NCBI RefSeq assembly: GCF_003977665.1
Contig: NZ_RYYV01000017.1
Span: 1-64,000, forward strand
Length of the DNA: 64,000 nucleotides
Source: Dyella choica
GTDB taxonomy: Bacteria > Pseudomonadota > Gammaproteobacteria > Xanthomonadales > Rhodanobacteraceae
Direction: 5' to 3'
A program made the translations under genes and the position numbers. The notes under the pieces are model-generated. The model searched no databases. It was not told the origin of the DNA and saw nothing but the letters and a program-made list of their open reading frames with translations. This document shows positions 19,087 through 30,228 of the stretch, one piece after another. The stretch's first letter is position 1. Every line of letters starts with the position of its first letter.

Positions 19087-19833
19087 ATGGCAAAGGTTGC
19101 TTTGATTACTGGTGCAAGTCGTGGCATAGGTCGCGCGACGGCAAGACTACTCGGTGCGCACGGGTGGTCGGTTGGAGTCAATTTCGCGCGAGACGAGCAA
19201 GCTGCCCAGGAGACCGTCAGGCAAGTTTCCCAGGCTGGTGGTAGCGCATGTGCCATTCGCGGCAACGTTGCCGACGAAGCCGATGTCATTGCCATGTTCG
19301 ATGTGTTGGAGGGGGCGCTTGGTCGTATCGATGCCCTGGTCAACAATGCAGGCATCGTCGCTCCCGCCATGCCATTGGCCGACATGAGCGTTACGCGGAT
19401 CAAGCAATTGTTCGATATCAACATATTGGGCGCCTATCTATGTGCCCGTGAGGCCGCGCGGCGTATGTCCAGGGGGCGCGGTGGCGCTGGTGGCTTGATA
19501 GTCAACGTATCGTCTGTGGCGGCGCGCCACGGAGGGCCGAACGAGTATGTGGACTATGCAGGGTCGAAGGGTGCGATGGACACGATGACGATCGGCCTTG
19601 CCAAAGAACTCGCCAGAGAGGGCGTTCGTGTCAACGCCGTTCGCCCTGGCTTCATCGATACCGAAATTCATGCGAGCGGAGGGTGGCCGGATCGCGCCGC
19701 GGTGCTTGGGGCGCAAACACCGATCGGTCGCTCGGGATCCGCGGACGAGGTTGCCGAAGCGATCGTCTGGCTGCTGAGCGATGCAGCATCGTACGTAACC
19801 GCTGCGCTGCTCGACGTGAGTGGTGGCCGCTAG
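19087..19833 (+). CDS. Short-chain dehydrogenase/reductase (FabG-like)
   Basis: A 248-residue classical SDR. TGASRGIG at residues 8-15 is the cofactor loop, NNAG follows, and the catalytic Ser/Tyr/Lys are in VNVSSVAARHGG and YVDYAGSKG. The C terminus ends AALLDVSGGR, typical of sugar or 3-oxoacyl reductases that keep the FabG fold. The residue after the first strand favours NADP(H) but does not settle it. The substrate is unknown. It stands alone, with a greA relic upstream and a strong bidirectional terminator downstream. Confidence 0.92.
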   Translation: MAKVALITGASRGIGRATARLLGAHGWSVGVNFARDEQAAQETVRQVSQAGGSACAIRGNVADEADVIAMFDVLEGALGRIDALVNNAGIVAPAMPLADMSVTRIKQLFDINILGAYLCAREAARRMSRGRGGAGGLIVNVSSVAARHGGPNEYVDYAGSKGAMDTMTIGLAKELAREGVRVNAVRPGFIDTEIHASGGWPDRAAVLGAQTPIGRSGSADEVAEAIVWLLSDAASYVTAALLDVSGGR

Positions 19834-19869
19834 CAAAAAGCGCCTGTGCATCCGCGGCGATTCAAGCAA

Positions 19870-19917
19870 ATGCGCCATGAAAAAAGCCGCTTTGCAGCGG
19901 CTTTTTTCATGGCGCAT
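19870..19917. terminator. Perfect 22-bp bidirectional terminator
   Basis: ATGCGCCATGAAAAAAGCCG plus CT pairs perfectly with its complement across the 4-base loop TTGC, giving a 22-bp stem with A6 on one side and T6 on the other. It can act as an intrinsic terminator in both directions, ending the rightward SDR transcript and the leftward rpmJ transcript. Confidence 0.92.
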
Positions 19918-19931
19918 CGGCGATCAAACGA

Positions 19932-20057
19932 TCAACGCTGACGCGCCTTGAAACGCGGATTGCTCTTGCAGATCACGAACACTTTGCCGCGACGGCGCAC
20001 AACCTTGCAGTCACGGTGCCGCGCCTTGGCGGACTTCAAAGAGGAAAGCACCTTCAC
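19932..20057 (-). CDS. rpmJ: 50S ribosomal protein bL36, zinc-free (type B) form
   Basis: A 41-residue protein from a GTG start, too short for usual gene callers: it begins [20 protein letters not shown] and ends [13 protein letters not shown]. It matches the YkgO-like C-minus form of L36: only two of the four zinc ligands remain (Cys17 and Cys30), the first Cys and the final His of the zinc ribbon being replaced. Such forms work without zinc. A ribosome-binding site AGGAGCC lies upstream of the GTG. A strong terminator follows directly. Confidence 0.95.
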   Translation of the reverse strand: MKVLSSLKSAKARHRDCKVVRRRGKVFVICKSNPRFKARQR

Positions 20058-20120
20058 GGCAGGCTCCTGGAACGAAGTGAATCAAAGAAAGCACGCAAGT
20101 ATAACGATTTGAATTACTTA

Positions 20121-21032
20121 TCACAAGCCCAAGGCCGCCTTGGCTTCGGCAACGGTATCCAGGAACTGCAGCACGACCGGCGACGGGTTATCGGCATCGC
20201 TGGCGACCGCCAGCAGCAGGTAGGCATCCGGATCGGCCAGCGGCACGTAGTTTACCCCGGGAATCTTCACCACCTGCATGCTGGCGGGTATCAGCGCGAG
20301 GCCCATGCCGGCGGCAACCAGGGCCAGCAGGCCGTTGATCTGCTGGGCGTGTTGCCGGATCACCGGGTGGAAGCCGGATTTGGCGGCCAGGCGTACCAGC
20401 CGGTCGTAAAGCGTGGCAGCCAGTTCGCGCGGCTGGACCACAAAGGGATCGCCCGCTACCTCGCCCAGCTCCACGCTTTGCCGCCCAGCCAGGCGGTGCC
20501 CCTCGGGCAGGGCGAGCAGCAGCGGTTCGCGGTCGATCACATCCAGCCGCAAGGCGCGCGCGTCGTCCTCATGCAGGGGGACGTCGCGGACGAAGCCCAC
20601 ATCCAGCTGACCGCCGCGAATGGCCGAGAACTGAGGCTCGGTGTACATCTCGCTAAGCCATACGCGCACGTTGGGAGCGTTCTGGCCGAGTCTCAGCAGC
20701 GTCTGGGGCAGGGCAGGATGAAAGGACACGGACACTGTGTAGGCCAACTTCAGGTGGCCGCTATAGCCCGCAGCGGCCTCCGCTACCTGGGAGCGGGCCT
20801 CGTCGGCCAGCGCCAGGATCTGCCGCGCCTGGTCGAGGAAGAGTCGGCCAGGCGGAGTGAGGGCGACGTTGCGTTTGTCGCGTTCGAGCAGGCGCACGCC
20901 CAGGTCCTGTTCCAGTGCCTGGATCTGCTGGGAGAGCGGCGGCTGGGAAAGGTGCAGGCGTTGGGCCGCACGGGTGAAGCTCAGTTCCTCGGCCACCGCG
21001 ATGAAGTAGCGCAGCTGGCGAAAATCAAACAT
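20121..21032 (-). CDS. LysR-family transcriptional regulator
   Basis: A 303-residue LysR-type regulator: N-terminal winged HTH (FTRAAQRLHLSQPPLSQQIQ at about 20-39) and a substrate-binding domain with the RGGQLDVGFVR and GMGLALIPASM stretches typical of the BenM/CatM/CynR-like class. No divergent gene adjoins it: the next rightward gene begins 400 bp away. The AT-rich stretch just upstream (21030-21085) probably contains its own promoter and autoregulatory site. Target and inducer are unknown. Confidence 0.93.
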   Translation of the reverse strand: MFDFRQLRYFIAVAEELSFTRAAQRLHLSQPPLSQQIQALEQDLGVRLLERDKRNVALTPPGRLFLDQARQILALADEARSQVAEAAAGYSGHLKLAYTVSVSFHPALPQTLLRLGQNAPNVRVWLSEMYTEPQFSAIRGGQLDVGFVRDVPLHEDDARALRLDVIDREPLLLALPEGHRLAGRQSVELGEVAGDPFVVQPRELAATLYDRLVRLAAKSGFHPVIRQHAQQINGLLALVAAGMGLALIPASMQVVKIPGVNYVPLADPDAYLLLAVASDADNPSPVVLQFLDTVAEAKAALGL

Positions 21033-21431
21033 ATATGACTTTCGAATAAGTTGGGGTCTAAATATATATTTGATTCTGTATCGCGTCGATCATAATATTC
21101 TCTCCGTCGCGCCACTGACCCCTCCCCCCGAGTGGCGCTGACCCTCGCCCCGCAGCGACGCTACCCCCGCGGTATTCGGCCTCCCTCCCCAGAGCCACTA
21201 CCGACGCGTCGCTAGCGGGGCGCTTCCTTTCTCTTTCCCGTTTTGGTCGTATCGCCGCCAGCAAGCGGCCATCGAGCAGCAAGCAGTGCTTAGCCGTAAC
21301 TGATGCGTGAGTTCGTGCAACGCCAACGTGAAGCACCGGCCTATGATGAGAGCGGCGAGTGAAAGTCATCAGGACGCTCGAAGCCAAGCAAGACCGCGAC
21401 GTCAGGCGTCCACCAACCCGGGAGAATGCCC
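21033..21431. other. 400-bp gene-free interval
   Basis: The first 50 bases are AT-rich (repeated ATATAT near 21031 and 21062), plausible as LysR promoter and operator. The following C-rich stretch (about 21110-21230) contains no frame with coding character that I trust. The last 30 bases carry the GGGAGA ribosome-binding site of the DUF1272 gene. No RNA gene recognised. Confidence 0.5.
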
Positions 21432-21680
21432 ATGCTGCAAATGAGGCCCAACTGCGAATGCTGCAACAAGGACTTGCCGGCTGAAACCAAAGGCGCATTC
21501 GTGTGCTCATTTGAATGCACTTTCTGCGAGGAGTGCGTCAGCTCCGTCCTTGGCGGTGTTTGCCCGAACTGCGGTGGGGGGCTTGTCCCCCGTCCCCCGC
21601 GAGCGGTGGCCTTGCTTGCCAAATATCCGGCTTCCACGCAGCGCGTCCACAAGCCTGGCGGCTGTGCCAAGGCTGCGTAG
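21432..21680 (+). CDS. DUF1272 zinc-ribbon-like protein, copy 1
   Basis: An 82-residue cysteine-rich protein of the DUF1272 family, function unknown. It begins MLQMRPNCECCNKDLP and has the paired metal-binding clusters CECC, CSFECTFCEEC and CPNCGG, suggesting one or two zinc sites. The start is the ATG seven bases after GGAG; an in-frame ATG two codons earlier is too close to the ribosome-binding site. Its TAG stop is the TAG of a GTAGG REP unit. A second copy follows at 21840. Confidence 0.9.
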   Translation: MLQMRPNCECCNKDLPAETKGAFVCSFECTFCEECVSSVLGGVCPNCGGGLVPRPPRAVALLAKYPASTQRVHKPGGCAKAA

Positions 21681-21700
21681 GCCGGGATGACAATCCCTGC
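21677..21700 (+). repeat. Partial GTAGG REP unit (family A)
   Basis: GTAGGCCGGGATGACAATCC followed by CTGC is the left arm of the family, with a degraded partner (GCGGGATGG near 21722). Its second to fourth bases are the stop codon of the DUF1272 copy 1 gene. Confidence 0.65.
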
Positions 21701-21839
21701 ATCTCACAGGCTGGCCATAGCGCGGGATGGCCGCTGCTGCGTACTTACCGCGGAATCAGTCTAGTATTGCCATGGAGGCGTCCGCGAAAGGCTGCGCCTC
21801 GGGTCGGTTCTTGGATGTCCATAAACCCAGGAGGCTCCC

Positions 21840-22088
21840 ATGTTGCAAATGAGACCAAACTGCGAGTGTTGCGACAAAGACCTACCGCCTGAACGCGAAG
21901 GTGCGTTCATTTGCTCATTCGAGCGCACGTTCTGCGAGGAATGCGCCAGCTCGATACTCGGCGGTGCCTGCCCCAACTGCGGTGGCGAGCTTGCCCCTCG
22001 TCCCGCGCGATCGCCGGACTTGCTCGCCAAGTATCCAGCTTCCACGCAGCGTATCTTCAAGCCTCTTGACGGCGTCCAGGCGGTATAG
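21840..22088 (+). CDS. DUF1272 zinc-ribbon-like protein, copy 2
   Basis: An 82-residue tandem paralogue of the gene at 21432, with about 70 percent identity by eye (MLQMRPNCECCDKDLP). One cysteine of the central cluster is changed: CSFERTFC here against CSFECTFC in copy 1, so a metal ligand may be lost. The upstream bases also resemble those of copy 1 (GTCCATAAACCCAGGAGG against GTCCACCAACCCGGGAGA), showing that the ribosome-binding region was duplicated too. Function unknown. Confidence 0.88.
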   Translation: MLQMRPNCECCDKDLPPEREGAFICSFERTFCEECASSILGGACPNCGGELAPRPARSPDLLAKYPASTQRIFKPLDGVQAV

Positions 22089-22092
22089 CCGC

Positions 22093-24201
<2,109 letters not shown>

Positions 24202-24247
24202 CTATTCGTGTGAGGCGCAAGTGGTCCCGCAGGGGCAGGGGGCTGGC

Positions 24248-24556
24248 TCAGACCAGCAATTGTCGTACCAATTCCACGTATCGCTGCATGGCTTCGCCCT
24301 GCGGCATGCCCTTCAGGCGTCCCCATGCCTCCTGCTTGGCAGTGCCGATGAAGTCGAAGAAGCTCGTCGGCTGACAGTCGTGCACGTCACCTTCCAGCGC
24401 TTGTTTGTAGAGCGCGTAGAGCGAGAGCAGAGTGTCGTTATCGGGTCGTTGTCTCAGTTGCCGGGCCTCGTCTGCGGCCTGGTGGAACTGGCTGTCGAGC
24501 TCATTGATGGGAGCCGGCTGGAAGTCGGATACGGTCGATGAGGAACTGGTAAGCAT
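24248..24556 (-). CDS. Acyl-CoA-binding protein
   Basis: A 102-residue protein with the four-helix acyl-CoA-binding fold: the core LSLYALYKQALEGDV, then KQEAWGRLKGMPQGEAMQRY and VELV, as in eukaryotic ACBP. It buffers and delivers long-chain acyl-CoA in the cytoplasm. A 15-residue polar N-terminal extension (MLTSSSSTVSDFQPA) is extra. Position before fadH suggests a fatty-acid-degradation role. ACBPs are patchy in bacteria. Confidence 0.92.
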   Translation of the reverse strand: MLTSSSSTVSDFQPAPINELDSQFHQAADEARQLRQRPDNDTLLSLYALYKQALEGDVHDCQPTSFFDFIGTAKQEAWGRLKGMPQGEAMQRYVELVRQLLV

Positions 24557-24616
24557 GCGCCTGGCACCCCTGGAAACGCGATAAACTAAGCACTTCCCGT
24601 GCCATCAGGTCCGTCC

Positions 24617-25297
24617 ATGCCAACACGCCAGTCCGTGCCCGTACTCACCATCGACGGACCCTCCGGATCTGGCAAAGGCACAATAAGCCGGCTGGTGGCC
24701 GAACACCTGGGCTGGCGCCTGCTGGATTCCGGAGCATTGTACAGGGCGGTGGGCTACGCTGCGGGCATGGCCGGACTGGACTTGTCCGATGCCGAGGCCG
24801 TCACCCGCTGCGCGCAAACCACCAGGATCCAGTTTCGTGCGGCGACCCATGATGGCGAAACGCGCGTAATCGTCAATGGCCACGATGCCACCGACGAGCT
24901 GCGCACCGAGACGGCCGGCGCCGCCGCTTCGGCCATTGCCTCGATTCCGACCGTGCGCCAGGCGCTGGTCGACCTGCAGCTGGGCTTCCGCAAGGCGCCC
25001 GGCCTGGTGGCCGACGGGAGGGACATGGGCACGGTGATCTTCCCCGATGCGGCGTACAAAGTATTCCTGACCGCCAGCGCCGCCGAAAGGGCGAAAAGAC
25101 GTTATAAGCAGTTGAAGGAAAAGGGGCTGAGCGTTACACTTGCTTCCCTCCAGAGCGAAATTGAGGCGCGTGACGCCCGCGATGCATCGCGAGCCGTGGC
25201 GCCGCTCAAACCCGCCCGCGATGCGGTGCTGGTGGATACCACCGGCATGGGGATCGAGGATGTGGTCGCTGAAGTTTTGGCCGTCGTGAATCCGTAG
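24617..25297 (+). CDS. cmk: Cytidylate kinase
   Basis: Phosphorylates CMP and dCMP with ATP. The 226-residue protein has the P-loop GPSGSGKGT near residue 14, the NMP-binding insertion typical of long Cmk, [14 protein letters not shown] in the middle and the LID-region [13 protein letters not shown]. An ATG at 24617 places the P-loop at the normal distance. The cmk-rpsA-ihfB order downstream is the standard one in gammaproteobacteria. Confidence 0.97.
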   Translation: MPTRQSVPVLTIDGPSGSGKGTISRLVAEHLGWRLLDSGALYRAVGYAAGMAGLDLSDAEAVTRCAQTTRIQFRAATHDGETRVIVNGHDATDELRTETAGAAASAIASIPTVRQALVDLQLGFRKAPGLVADGRDMGTVIFPDAAYKVFLTASAAERAKRRYKQLKEKGLSVTLASLQSEIEARDARDASRAVAPLKPARDAVLVDTTGMGIEDVVAEVLAVVNP

Positions 25298-25318
25298 AGG
25301 GTTGCGGCGGTATTGGCG

Positions 25319-25342
25319 CTTCATGTCGCGGCATGAAGTTTT
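25319..25342 (+). terminator. Hairpin terminator between cmk and rpsA
   Basis: CTTCATG and CATGAAG form a 7-bp stem with loop TCGCGG, followed by TTTT at 25339. It is a modest intrinsic terminator or attenuator inside the 161-bp cmk-rpsA interval. The remainder of that interval is the rpsA leader, where ribosomal protein S1 is known to act on its own mRNA in related bacteria. Confidence 0.55.
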
Positions 25343-25458
25343 GGGTCAACGGTGCGAGGGAGCGATCCCGAACACCCACAACCGGTGGGCCTGTCCATCT
25401 GCGCAAATATCCGACGGCGCGCAGTGGGTCGAGGGCCTTTTCTTATTTTGGAATCAAC

Positions 25459-27132
25459 ATGACTGAAAGTTTTGCCGAGCTGTTTGAACAGAGCCAACAG
25501 GCCATTTCTAAGCTGAAGCCGGGCGCCATCGTCACCGGCATTGTGGTCGAGATCCGCAATGACGTTGTCGTGATCAACGCCGGCCTGAAGAGCGAAGGCA
25601 TCGTTCCGATCGAGCAGTTCAAGACCGAGAACGGCGAGTTGGAAGTACGCGTTGGCGACGAGGTGAAGGTAGCCCTCGACGCACTGGAAGACGGCTTCGG
25701 CGAGACCAAGCTCTCCCGCGAGAAGGCCAAGCGTTCCATGGTGTGGGACGACCTTGAGCAGGCCTTCGACAAGGAAGAGACCATCACCGGCAAGATCTCC
25801 GGCAAGGTCAAGGGCGGCTTCACCGTCGACATCAAGGATGTCCGCGCATTCCTGCCGGGCTCGCTGGTCGACGTGCGTCCGGTACGCGATCCGGTGTACC
25901 TGGAAGGCAAGGATCTCGAATTCAAGATCATCAAGCTGGACCGCAAGCGCAACAATGTGGTGGTCAGCCGCCGCGCCGTCGTCGAGACCGAGTTCTCCGA
26001 AGAGCGCGAGAAGCTGCTGGAACGCCTGACCGAAGGCGCGGTGGTGAAGGGCACGGTCAAGAACCTCACCGACTACGGCGCGTTCGTGGACCTGGGCGGC
26101 ATCGACGGCCTGCTGCACATCACCGATATGGCGTGGAAGCGTGTGCGCCATCCGTCCGAAGTGGTCAACGTCGGCGACGAGCTGGACGTGCGCGTGCTGA
26201 AGTACGATCGCGAGCGCAACCGCGTGTCCCTGGGTCTGAAGCAACTGGGCGATGATCCGTGGGTGGCTATCTCGCGTCGCTACCCGGTCGGCAGCCGTTT
26301 GTTCGGCAAGGTCTCCAACGTCACCGATTACGGCTGCTTCGTCGAGATCGAGCCGGGCGTGGAAGGCCTGGTGCACGTGTCCGAAATGGACTGGACCAAC
26401 AAGAACGTCAATCCGGCCAAGGTGGTGCAGGTCGGCGACGAGACCGAAGTGATGGTGCTGGACGTGGATGAAGAGCGTCGCCGCATCTCGCTGGGCATCA
26501 AGCAGACTCGCTCGAACCCGTGGGAAGCTTTCGCCGCCACGCACAAGAAGAACGACAAGGTGTCCGGCCAGATCAAGTCGATCACCGATTTCGGCATCTT
26601 CATCGGCCTGGACGGCGGCATCGACGGCCTCGTGCACCTGTCCGACATCTCCTGGCAGGCATCCGGCGAAGACCTCGTGCGCAACTTCAAGAAGGGCGAC
26701 GAGATCGAAGCGGTGGTGCTGGCCGTGGATCCGGAGCGCGAGCGCATCTCGCTCGGCATCAAGCAGATGGAGCAGGATCCGTTCGGCCACTTCATGGCCG
26801 TCCATCCGCGTGGCGCGATCGTCAACGGTACGGTGAAGGAAGTGGACGCCAAGGGTGCGGTGGTGGACCTGGGCGACGGCGTCGAGGGTTATATCCGCGC
26901 CAACGATATCGCCAAGGAGCGCATCGACGATGCCACCCAGCATCTGAAGGTGGGTGACAAGGTGGAAGCGAAGTTCACCGGCATGGACCGCAAGGGCCGC
27001 CAGCTTTCGCTGTCGATCCGCGCCAAGGATGAGGAAGAGCTGCAAGACGCCATGGCCGAATACTCGTCCGCGTCGGGTGGCACGACCAAGCTTGGTGCGC
27101 TGCTCAAGGAGCAGCTCAACAAGGCTGACTGA
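25459..27132 (+). CDS. rpsA: 30S ribosomal protein S1
   Basis: Ribosomal protein that binds mRNA and helps initiation. The 557-residue protein contains six S1 RNA-binding repeats; repeats 3-6 are easily seen by the recurring [25 protein letters not shown] signature (for example [19 protein letters not shown] and [19 protein letters not shown]). The start [14 protein letters not shown] is the canonical one; the frame is open upstream to 25333 but that part is leader. A strong hairpin follows the stop. Confidence 0.98.
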   Translation: MTESFAELFEQSQQAISKLKPGAIVTGIVVEIRNDVVVINAGLKSEGIVPIEQFKTENGELEVRVGDEVKVALDALEDGFGETKLSREKAKRSMVWDDLEQAFDKEETITGKISGKVKGGFTVDIKDVRAFLPGSLVDVRPVRDPVYLEGKDLEFKIIKLDRKRNNVVVSRRAVVETEFSEEREKLLERLTEGAVVKGTVKNLTDYGAFVDLGGIDGLLHITDMAWKRVRHPSEVVNVGDELDVRVLKYDRERNRVSLGLKQLGDDPWVAISRRYPVGSRLFGKVSNVTDYGCFVEIEPGVEGLVHVSEMDWTNKNVNPAKVVQVGDETEVMVLDVDEERRRISLGIKQTRSNPWEAFAATHKKNDKVSGQIKSITDFGIFIGLDGGIDGLVHLSDISWQASGEDLVRNFKKGDEIEAVVLAVDPERERISLGIKQMEQDPFGHFMAVHPRGAIVNGTVKEVDAKGAVVDLGDGVEGYIRANDIAKERIDDATQHLKVGDKVEAKFTGMDRKGRQLSLSIRAKDEEELQDAMAEYSSASGGTTKLGALLKEQLNKAD

Positions 27133-27145
27133 TAGAGTGCCTAGG

Positions 27146-27170
27146 TCGGGGCGGCGTTGCGCCGCCCCGA
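27146..27170 (+). terminator. rpsA terminator hairpin
   Basis: TCGGGGCGGCG pairs with CGCCGCCCCGA across loop TTG, an 11-bp GC-rich stem fourteen bases after the rpsA stop, followed by TTCGTT. It probably reduces transcription into ihfB rather than ending it entirely. Confidence 0.75.
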
Positions 27171-27200
27171 TTCGTTCCACGTCACGGACATTGGGGACCC

Positions 27201-27500
27201 ATGACCAAATCCGAGCTGATTGAGGCGCTGGCCAGGCGTCAGACCCACCTTGCGTTCAGCGATGTCGAGCTGGCGGTCAAGAATGTCATCGAGCAAATGA
27301 GCCAAGCCCTGGCCCATGGCGAGCGCATCGAAATTCGCGGCTTTGGCAGTTTCGCCTTGCACTATAGGCCCCCGCGCATGGGGCGCAATCCGAAGACGGG
27401 TGAATCGGTGGCCCTGCCCGGCAAGCACGTTCCGCACTTCAAGCCCGGCAAGGAGTTGCGTGAGCGCGTCAACCTGCGGCTGGAGCAGCAGCTCGGCTAA
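27201..27500 (+). CDS. ihfB: Integration host factor beta subunit
   Basis: DNA-bending nucleoid protein, partner of IhfA. The 99-residue protein starts [14 protein letters not shown] and contains [24 protein letters not shown], the beta-arm with the intercalating Pro of NPKTG. The start follows GGGGACCC. The location after rpsA is standard. Confidence 0.96.
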   Translation: MTKSELIEALARRQTHLAFSDVELAVKNVIEQMSQALAHGERIEIRGFGSFALHYRPPRMGRNPKTGESVALPGKHVPHFKPGKELRERVNLRLEQQLG

Positions 27501-27589
27501 GGCCCTCTTCGACACAAGCTTGTTCCGACAGGCAGGCGGCTTCGGGCCGATCCTGCCTTTTTCTTTTTGCGGGTATCGTAGATGGCGCC

Positions 27590-27663
27590 GTAGGCTGGGT
27601 TGTCAAACCCAGCATTGCCATGCGTGCAACCTGCGCGATGCTGGGTTTGACAACCCAGCCTAC
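27590..27663. repeat. GTAGG REP doublet (family A, copy 3)
   Basis: GTAGGCTGGGTTGTCAAACC plus CAGC and GCTGGGTTTGACAACCCAGC plus CTAC. Both hairpins carry GGGTT with AACCC, whereas copy 1 carries GGGAT with ATCCC, so both sides of each stem have changed together. It lies in the 256-bp gap between ihfB and lapA. Confidence 0.88.
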
Positions 27664-27756
27664 ATCAGCCGACCCAGTCTCGAATCCGGCAGTCTGCCTG
27701 AATTGCGCCTTCACATTCCCCTGTGAGCTGTTCAGTCAATCGGGTAAAGTCGCACG

Positions 27757-28017
27757 ATGCGATTGATCGTCATGCTGCTATTGCTAGTGTTCGTGGCCGG
27801 GGGAGTGGTCCTTGGGGCGCTCAATGCGGACCTGGTCGGCTACGACCTTGCCTTTGCGCGCGTCCAGGTCCCCAAAGGGGCCGCCTTGCTGGCCACTTTG
27901 GCACTGGGCTGGATACTCGGTGGCCTGACGGCATGGCTGGGCGTTACCACGCGGCATCGCCGCGAACGACGAAGCACAGCGAAAGCTCAGGGCGCCAAGG
28001 CAAGCAAAGCACCATGA
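27757..28017 (+). CDS. lapA: LapA-like membrane protein (DUF1049)
   Basis: An 86-residue inner-membrane protein with two transmembrane segments (MRLIVMLLLLVFVAGGVVLGA and GAALLATLALGWILGGLTAWLG) and a basic C-terminal tail. LapA works with LapB in lipopolysaccharide assembly and in controlling LpxC turnover. Its stop overlaps the lapB start (ATGA). The lapA-lapB pair after ihfB is typical. Confidence 0.92.
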   Translation: MRLIVMLLLLVFVAGGVVLGALNADLVGYDLAFARVQVPKGAALLATLALGWILGGLTAWLGVTTRHRRERRSTAKAQGAKASKAP

Positions 28018-29189
28018 GCGTCTTTTATTCGCTGCTGGCACTGCTCATACCGGCAGCCTTCCTAAGTGGCTGGTGGACGGCGCGGCGTGCCGGGGTACGC
28101 CGTTCGGGTGCCCAGGTCAGCGAGCTGTCCTCCGACTATTTCCGTGGCCTGAACTACCTGCTGAATGAAGAGCAGGACAAGGCGATCGAGGTGTTCCTCA
28201 AGCTCGCCGAATACAACCGCGACACCGTGGAAACGCACTTAGCGTTAGGCAACCTGTTCAGGCGCCGCGGTGAAGTGGACCGAGCCATCCGTCTGCATCA
28301 GCACCTGGTCTCCCGTCCCGGCCTGTCGGAAGGGATGAAGACCGTGGCTTTGCTGGAACTGGGCGAAGACTACATGCGCGCCGGCCTGCTCGACCGCGCC
28401 GAAGCGCTGTTCTCCGATCTGGTCGCCATGAACGCGCATGCGCCTTCGGCCCTGCGTCATCTGATCGCGATCTATCAGCACGAGCGCGACTGGCACAAGG
28501 CCATCGAACACGCACGCCGACTGGAAACGATGACCGGCGAGGAAGAGGCCACCACCATCGCGCAGTTCTATTGCGAGCTGGCCGAGCAATCCCGCCAACA
28601 CGGCGCCCGCGCCGAAGCAAGGGAATATCTGCAGCAGGCTTTCGCTTCCCAGTCCAACTGCGTGCGCGCGTTCATGCTGACCGGACGCCTGCATGCGGAG
28701 GAAGGGCAACACGCGGAGGCAGTGGAGGCGTACGAGCGCGCAGTCGAAGCGGATATCGCGTTCGTACCGGAAATCCTTCCGCCCTTGCTCGACAGCTATG
28801 CCCGCTCTGCCCAGATGGAACGGGCGGAGCGCTTTCTGCGCGACATGCTGGGGCGCTATCACGGCATCTCGCCGGTGCTCGCGCTGACGCACCTGTACCA
28901 ACAGCGCGATGGTGAAAAGCCGGCGATTGAATTCCTTACCTCGCAATTGCGGCAACGCCCCTCCGTGCGCGGACTGATGGCCTTGATCGATGCGACCATG
29001 GACAAGATCGAAGGCGAAGCGCGGGAAAACTTCCTGATCTTGCGCGACCTCACGCGCAAGCTGCTCGAAGGCCAGGCCATGTATCGCTGCAGCCATTGCG
29101 GGTTCGGCACCAAGGCACATCACTGGCAGTGTCCCAGCTGCAAAGGCTGGAGCACGATCCGGCCGATCCACGGCGTGGCCAATGAGTGA
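28014..29189 (+). CDS. lapB: Lipopolysaccharide assembly protein LapB
   Basis: A 391-residue inner-membrane-anchored TPR protein. The N-terminal helix (MSVFYSLLALLIPAAFLSGW) anchors it; residues about 50-340 hold repeated TPR helices; the C terminus carries a rubredoxin-like metal site YRCSHCGFGTKAHHWQC followed by PSC. LapB promotes FtsH-dependent LpxC degradation and links phospholipid and LPS synthesis. It overlaps the glycosyltransferase gene by 8 bp, so lapA, lapB and the sugar genes are probably one transcript. Confidence 0.96.
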   Translation: MSVFYSLLALLIPAAFLSGWWTARRAGVRRSGAQVSELSSDYFRGLNYLLNEEQDKAIEVFLKLAEYNRDTVETHLALGNLFRRRGEVDRAIRLHQHLVSRPGLSEGMKTVALLELGEDYMRAGLLDRAEALFSDLVAMNAHAPSALRHLIAIYQHERDWHKAIEHARRLETMTGEEEATTIAQFYCELAEQSRQHGARAEAREYLQQAFASQSNCVRAFMLTGRLHAEEGQHAEAVEAYERAVEADIAFVPEILPPLLDSYARSAQMERAERFLRDMLGRYHGISPVLALTHLYQQRDGEKPAIEFLTSQLRQRPSVRGLMALIDATMDKIEGEARENFLILRDLTRKLLEGQAMYRCSHCGFGTKAHHWQCPSCKGWSTIRPIHGVANE

Positions 29190-30228
29190 CGCGCTCGTGG
29201 CTGGCCTTGCCCCGATCGCGCTTGCTGTGGTGTTTGCTTTCCTGATCGCTCTGGGCGTGGTGCGGGCGGCCATTGCCTATGCGTATCGCCGCGGCATGTT
29301 CGACCAGCCGGGGCAGCGGCGTTCGCACAAGATTGCGACTGCGCGCGGGGGTGGCATCGGCATTGTCGTGGCCGTGCTGCTGATGATGCCGATATGCCTG
29401 CTGCAGCAGGCTTCGCCGTGGCCGCTTCACCTCGTCGTCATGTTGCTGCTCGCTACGGCGATGATTGCGTGCATCGGCTGGTGGGACGATCACAGTTCCT
29501 TGCCGGTGCTTCCACGCCTTGGCGTGCAATTATTGGCTGTCGTGCTGTTTTTGCTGGGGCTGATCAGTGGGCCGCTGAGCTGGCTCTGGTTGCCGCTATG
29601 GGTGCTTGGCGGTGCGTGGAGCGTCAATTTGCATAATTTCATGGATGGGATCGACGGCCTGTTGGCGCAGCAGGGCATCTTCGTAGCCGGCGGACTTGCG
29701 GTGCTCGCGGGCTATATCGGCCAGCCTGTGCTGGCGGGTACGGCCGGCTGTGTGGCCGCAGCCTGCCTGGGCTTTTGGTGCTACAACCGCTCGCCGGCCC
29801 GCATTTTCATGGGGGACGTGGGCAGTGCAGCCGTTGGCCTGCTGCTGTTTGCACTGACGGCGATGCTGTGGCGCCTGCGCTGGCCTCTGGTGTGGCCGGC
29901 CCTGATCCTCAGTTCAGCTTTCATCACGGATGCCAGCCTTACCCTGCTCACTCGTATGCTCACAGGCAGGCGCTGGTACGCTGCGCACCGCGAACATCTG
30001 TATCAATGGATAGTGCGCAGGGGTTATACGCATAGGGCAAGCGCTGGCTGGTATTTGGGCTGGAATCTGGTGATAGCGGCACCGCTGGCTGTGTGGGCGG
30101 CGCTGCAACCAGGGATGGGGCTGCCGGCATGCATCGTCACTTATTCGATGGCGGCTGCCGTCTGGGTTCATGCCAAGCGCCGTTTGATCAGGCGAAATCG
30201 ATACAGGATTCGTCATGTCCTTACGTAA
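29182..30228 (+). CDS. Polyprenyl-phosphate sugar-1-phosphate transferase (GT4 family)
   Basis: A 348-residue multi-pass protein of the MraY/WecA/WbpL superfamily, which transfers a UDP-linked amino-sugar 1-phosphate to undecaprenyl phosphate. Visible motifs are GWWDDHSS (the DD pair binding Mg2+), NLHNFMDGIDGL, ARIFMGDVGS and the cytoplasmic AAHREHLYQW loop near the C terminus. About ten transmembrane helices. The WbpL-like loop and the WbpM-like next gene suggest initiation of an O-antigen or exopolysaccharide unit with a deoxy-amino sugar rather than enterobacterial common antigen. Confidence 0.92.
   Translation: MSDALVAGLAPIALAVVFAFLIALGVVRAAIAYAYRRGMFDQPGQRRSHKIATARGGGIGIVVAVLLMMPICLLQQASPWPLHLVVMLLLATAMIACIGWWDDHSSLPVLPRLGVQLLAVVLFLLGLISGPLSWLWLPLWVLGGAWSVNLHNFMDGIDGLLAQQGIFVAGGLAVLAGYIGQPVLAGTAGCVAAACLGFWCYNRSPARIFMGDVGSAAVGLLLFALTAMLWRLRWPLVWPALILSSAFITDASLTLLTRMLTGRRWYAAHREHLYQWIVRRGYTHRASAGWYLGWNLVIAAPLAVWAALQPGMGLPACIVTYSMAAAVWVHAKRRLIRRNRYRIRHVLT

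Noticed and set aside
21058-21510. 150-codon leftward frame upstream of the LysR gene
   Set aside because: Overlaps the start of a supported DUF1272 gene and has low-complexity content.
25321-27180. 619-codon frame antisense to rpsA
   Set aside because: Mirrors the repeated S1 domains on the opposite strand, a typical artefact of biased codon use.
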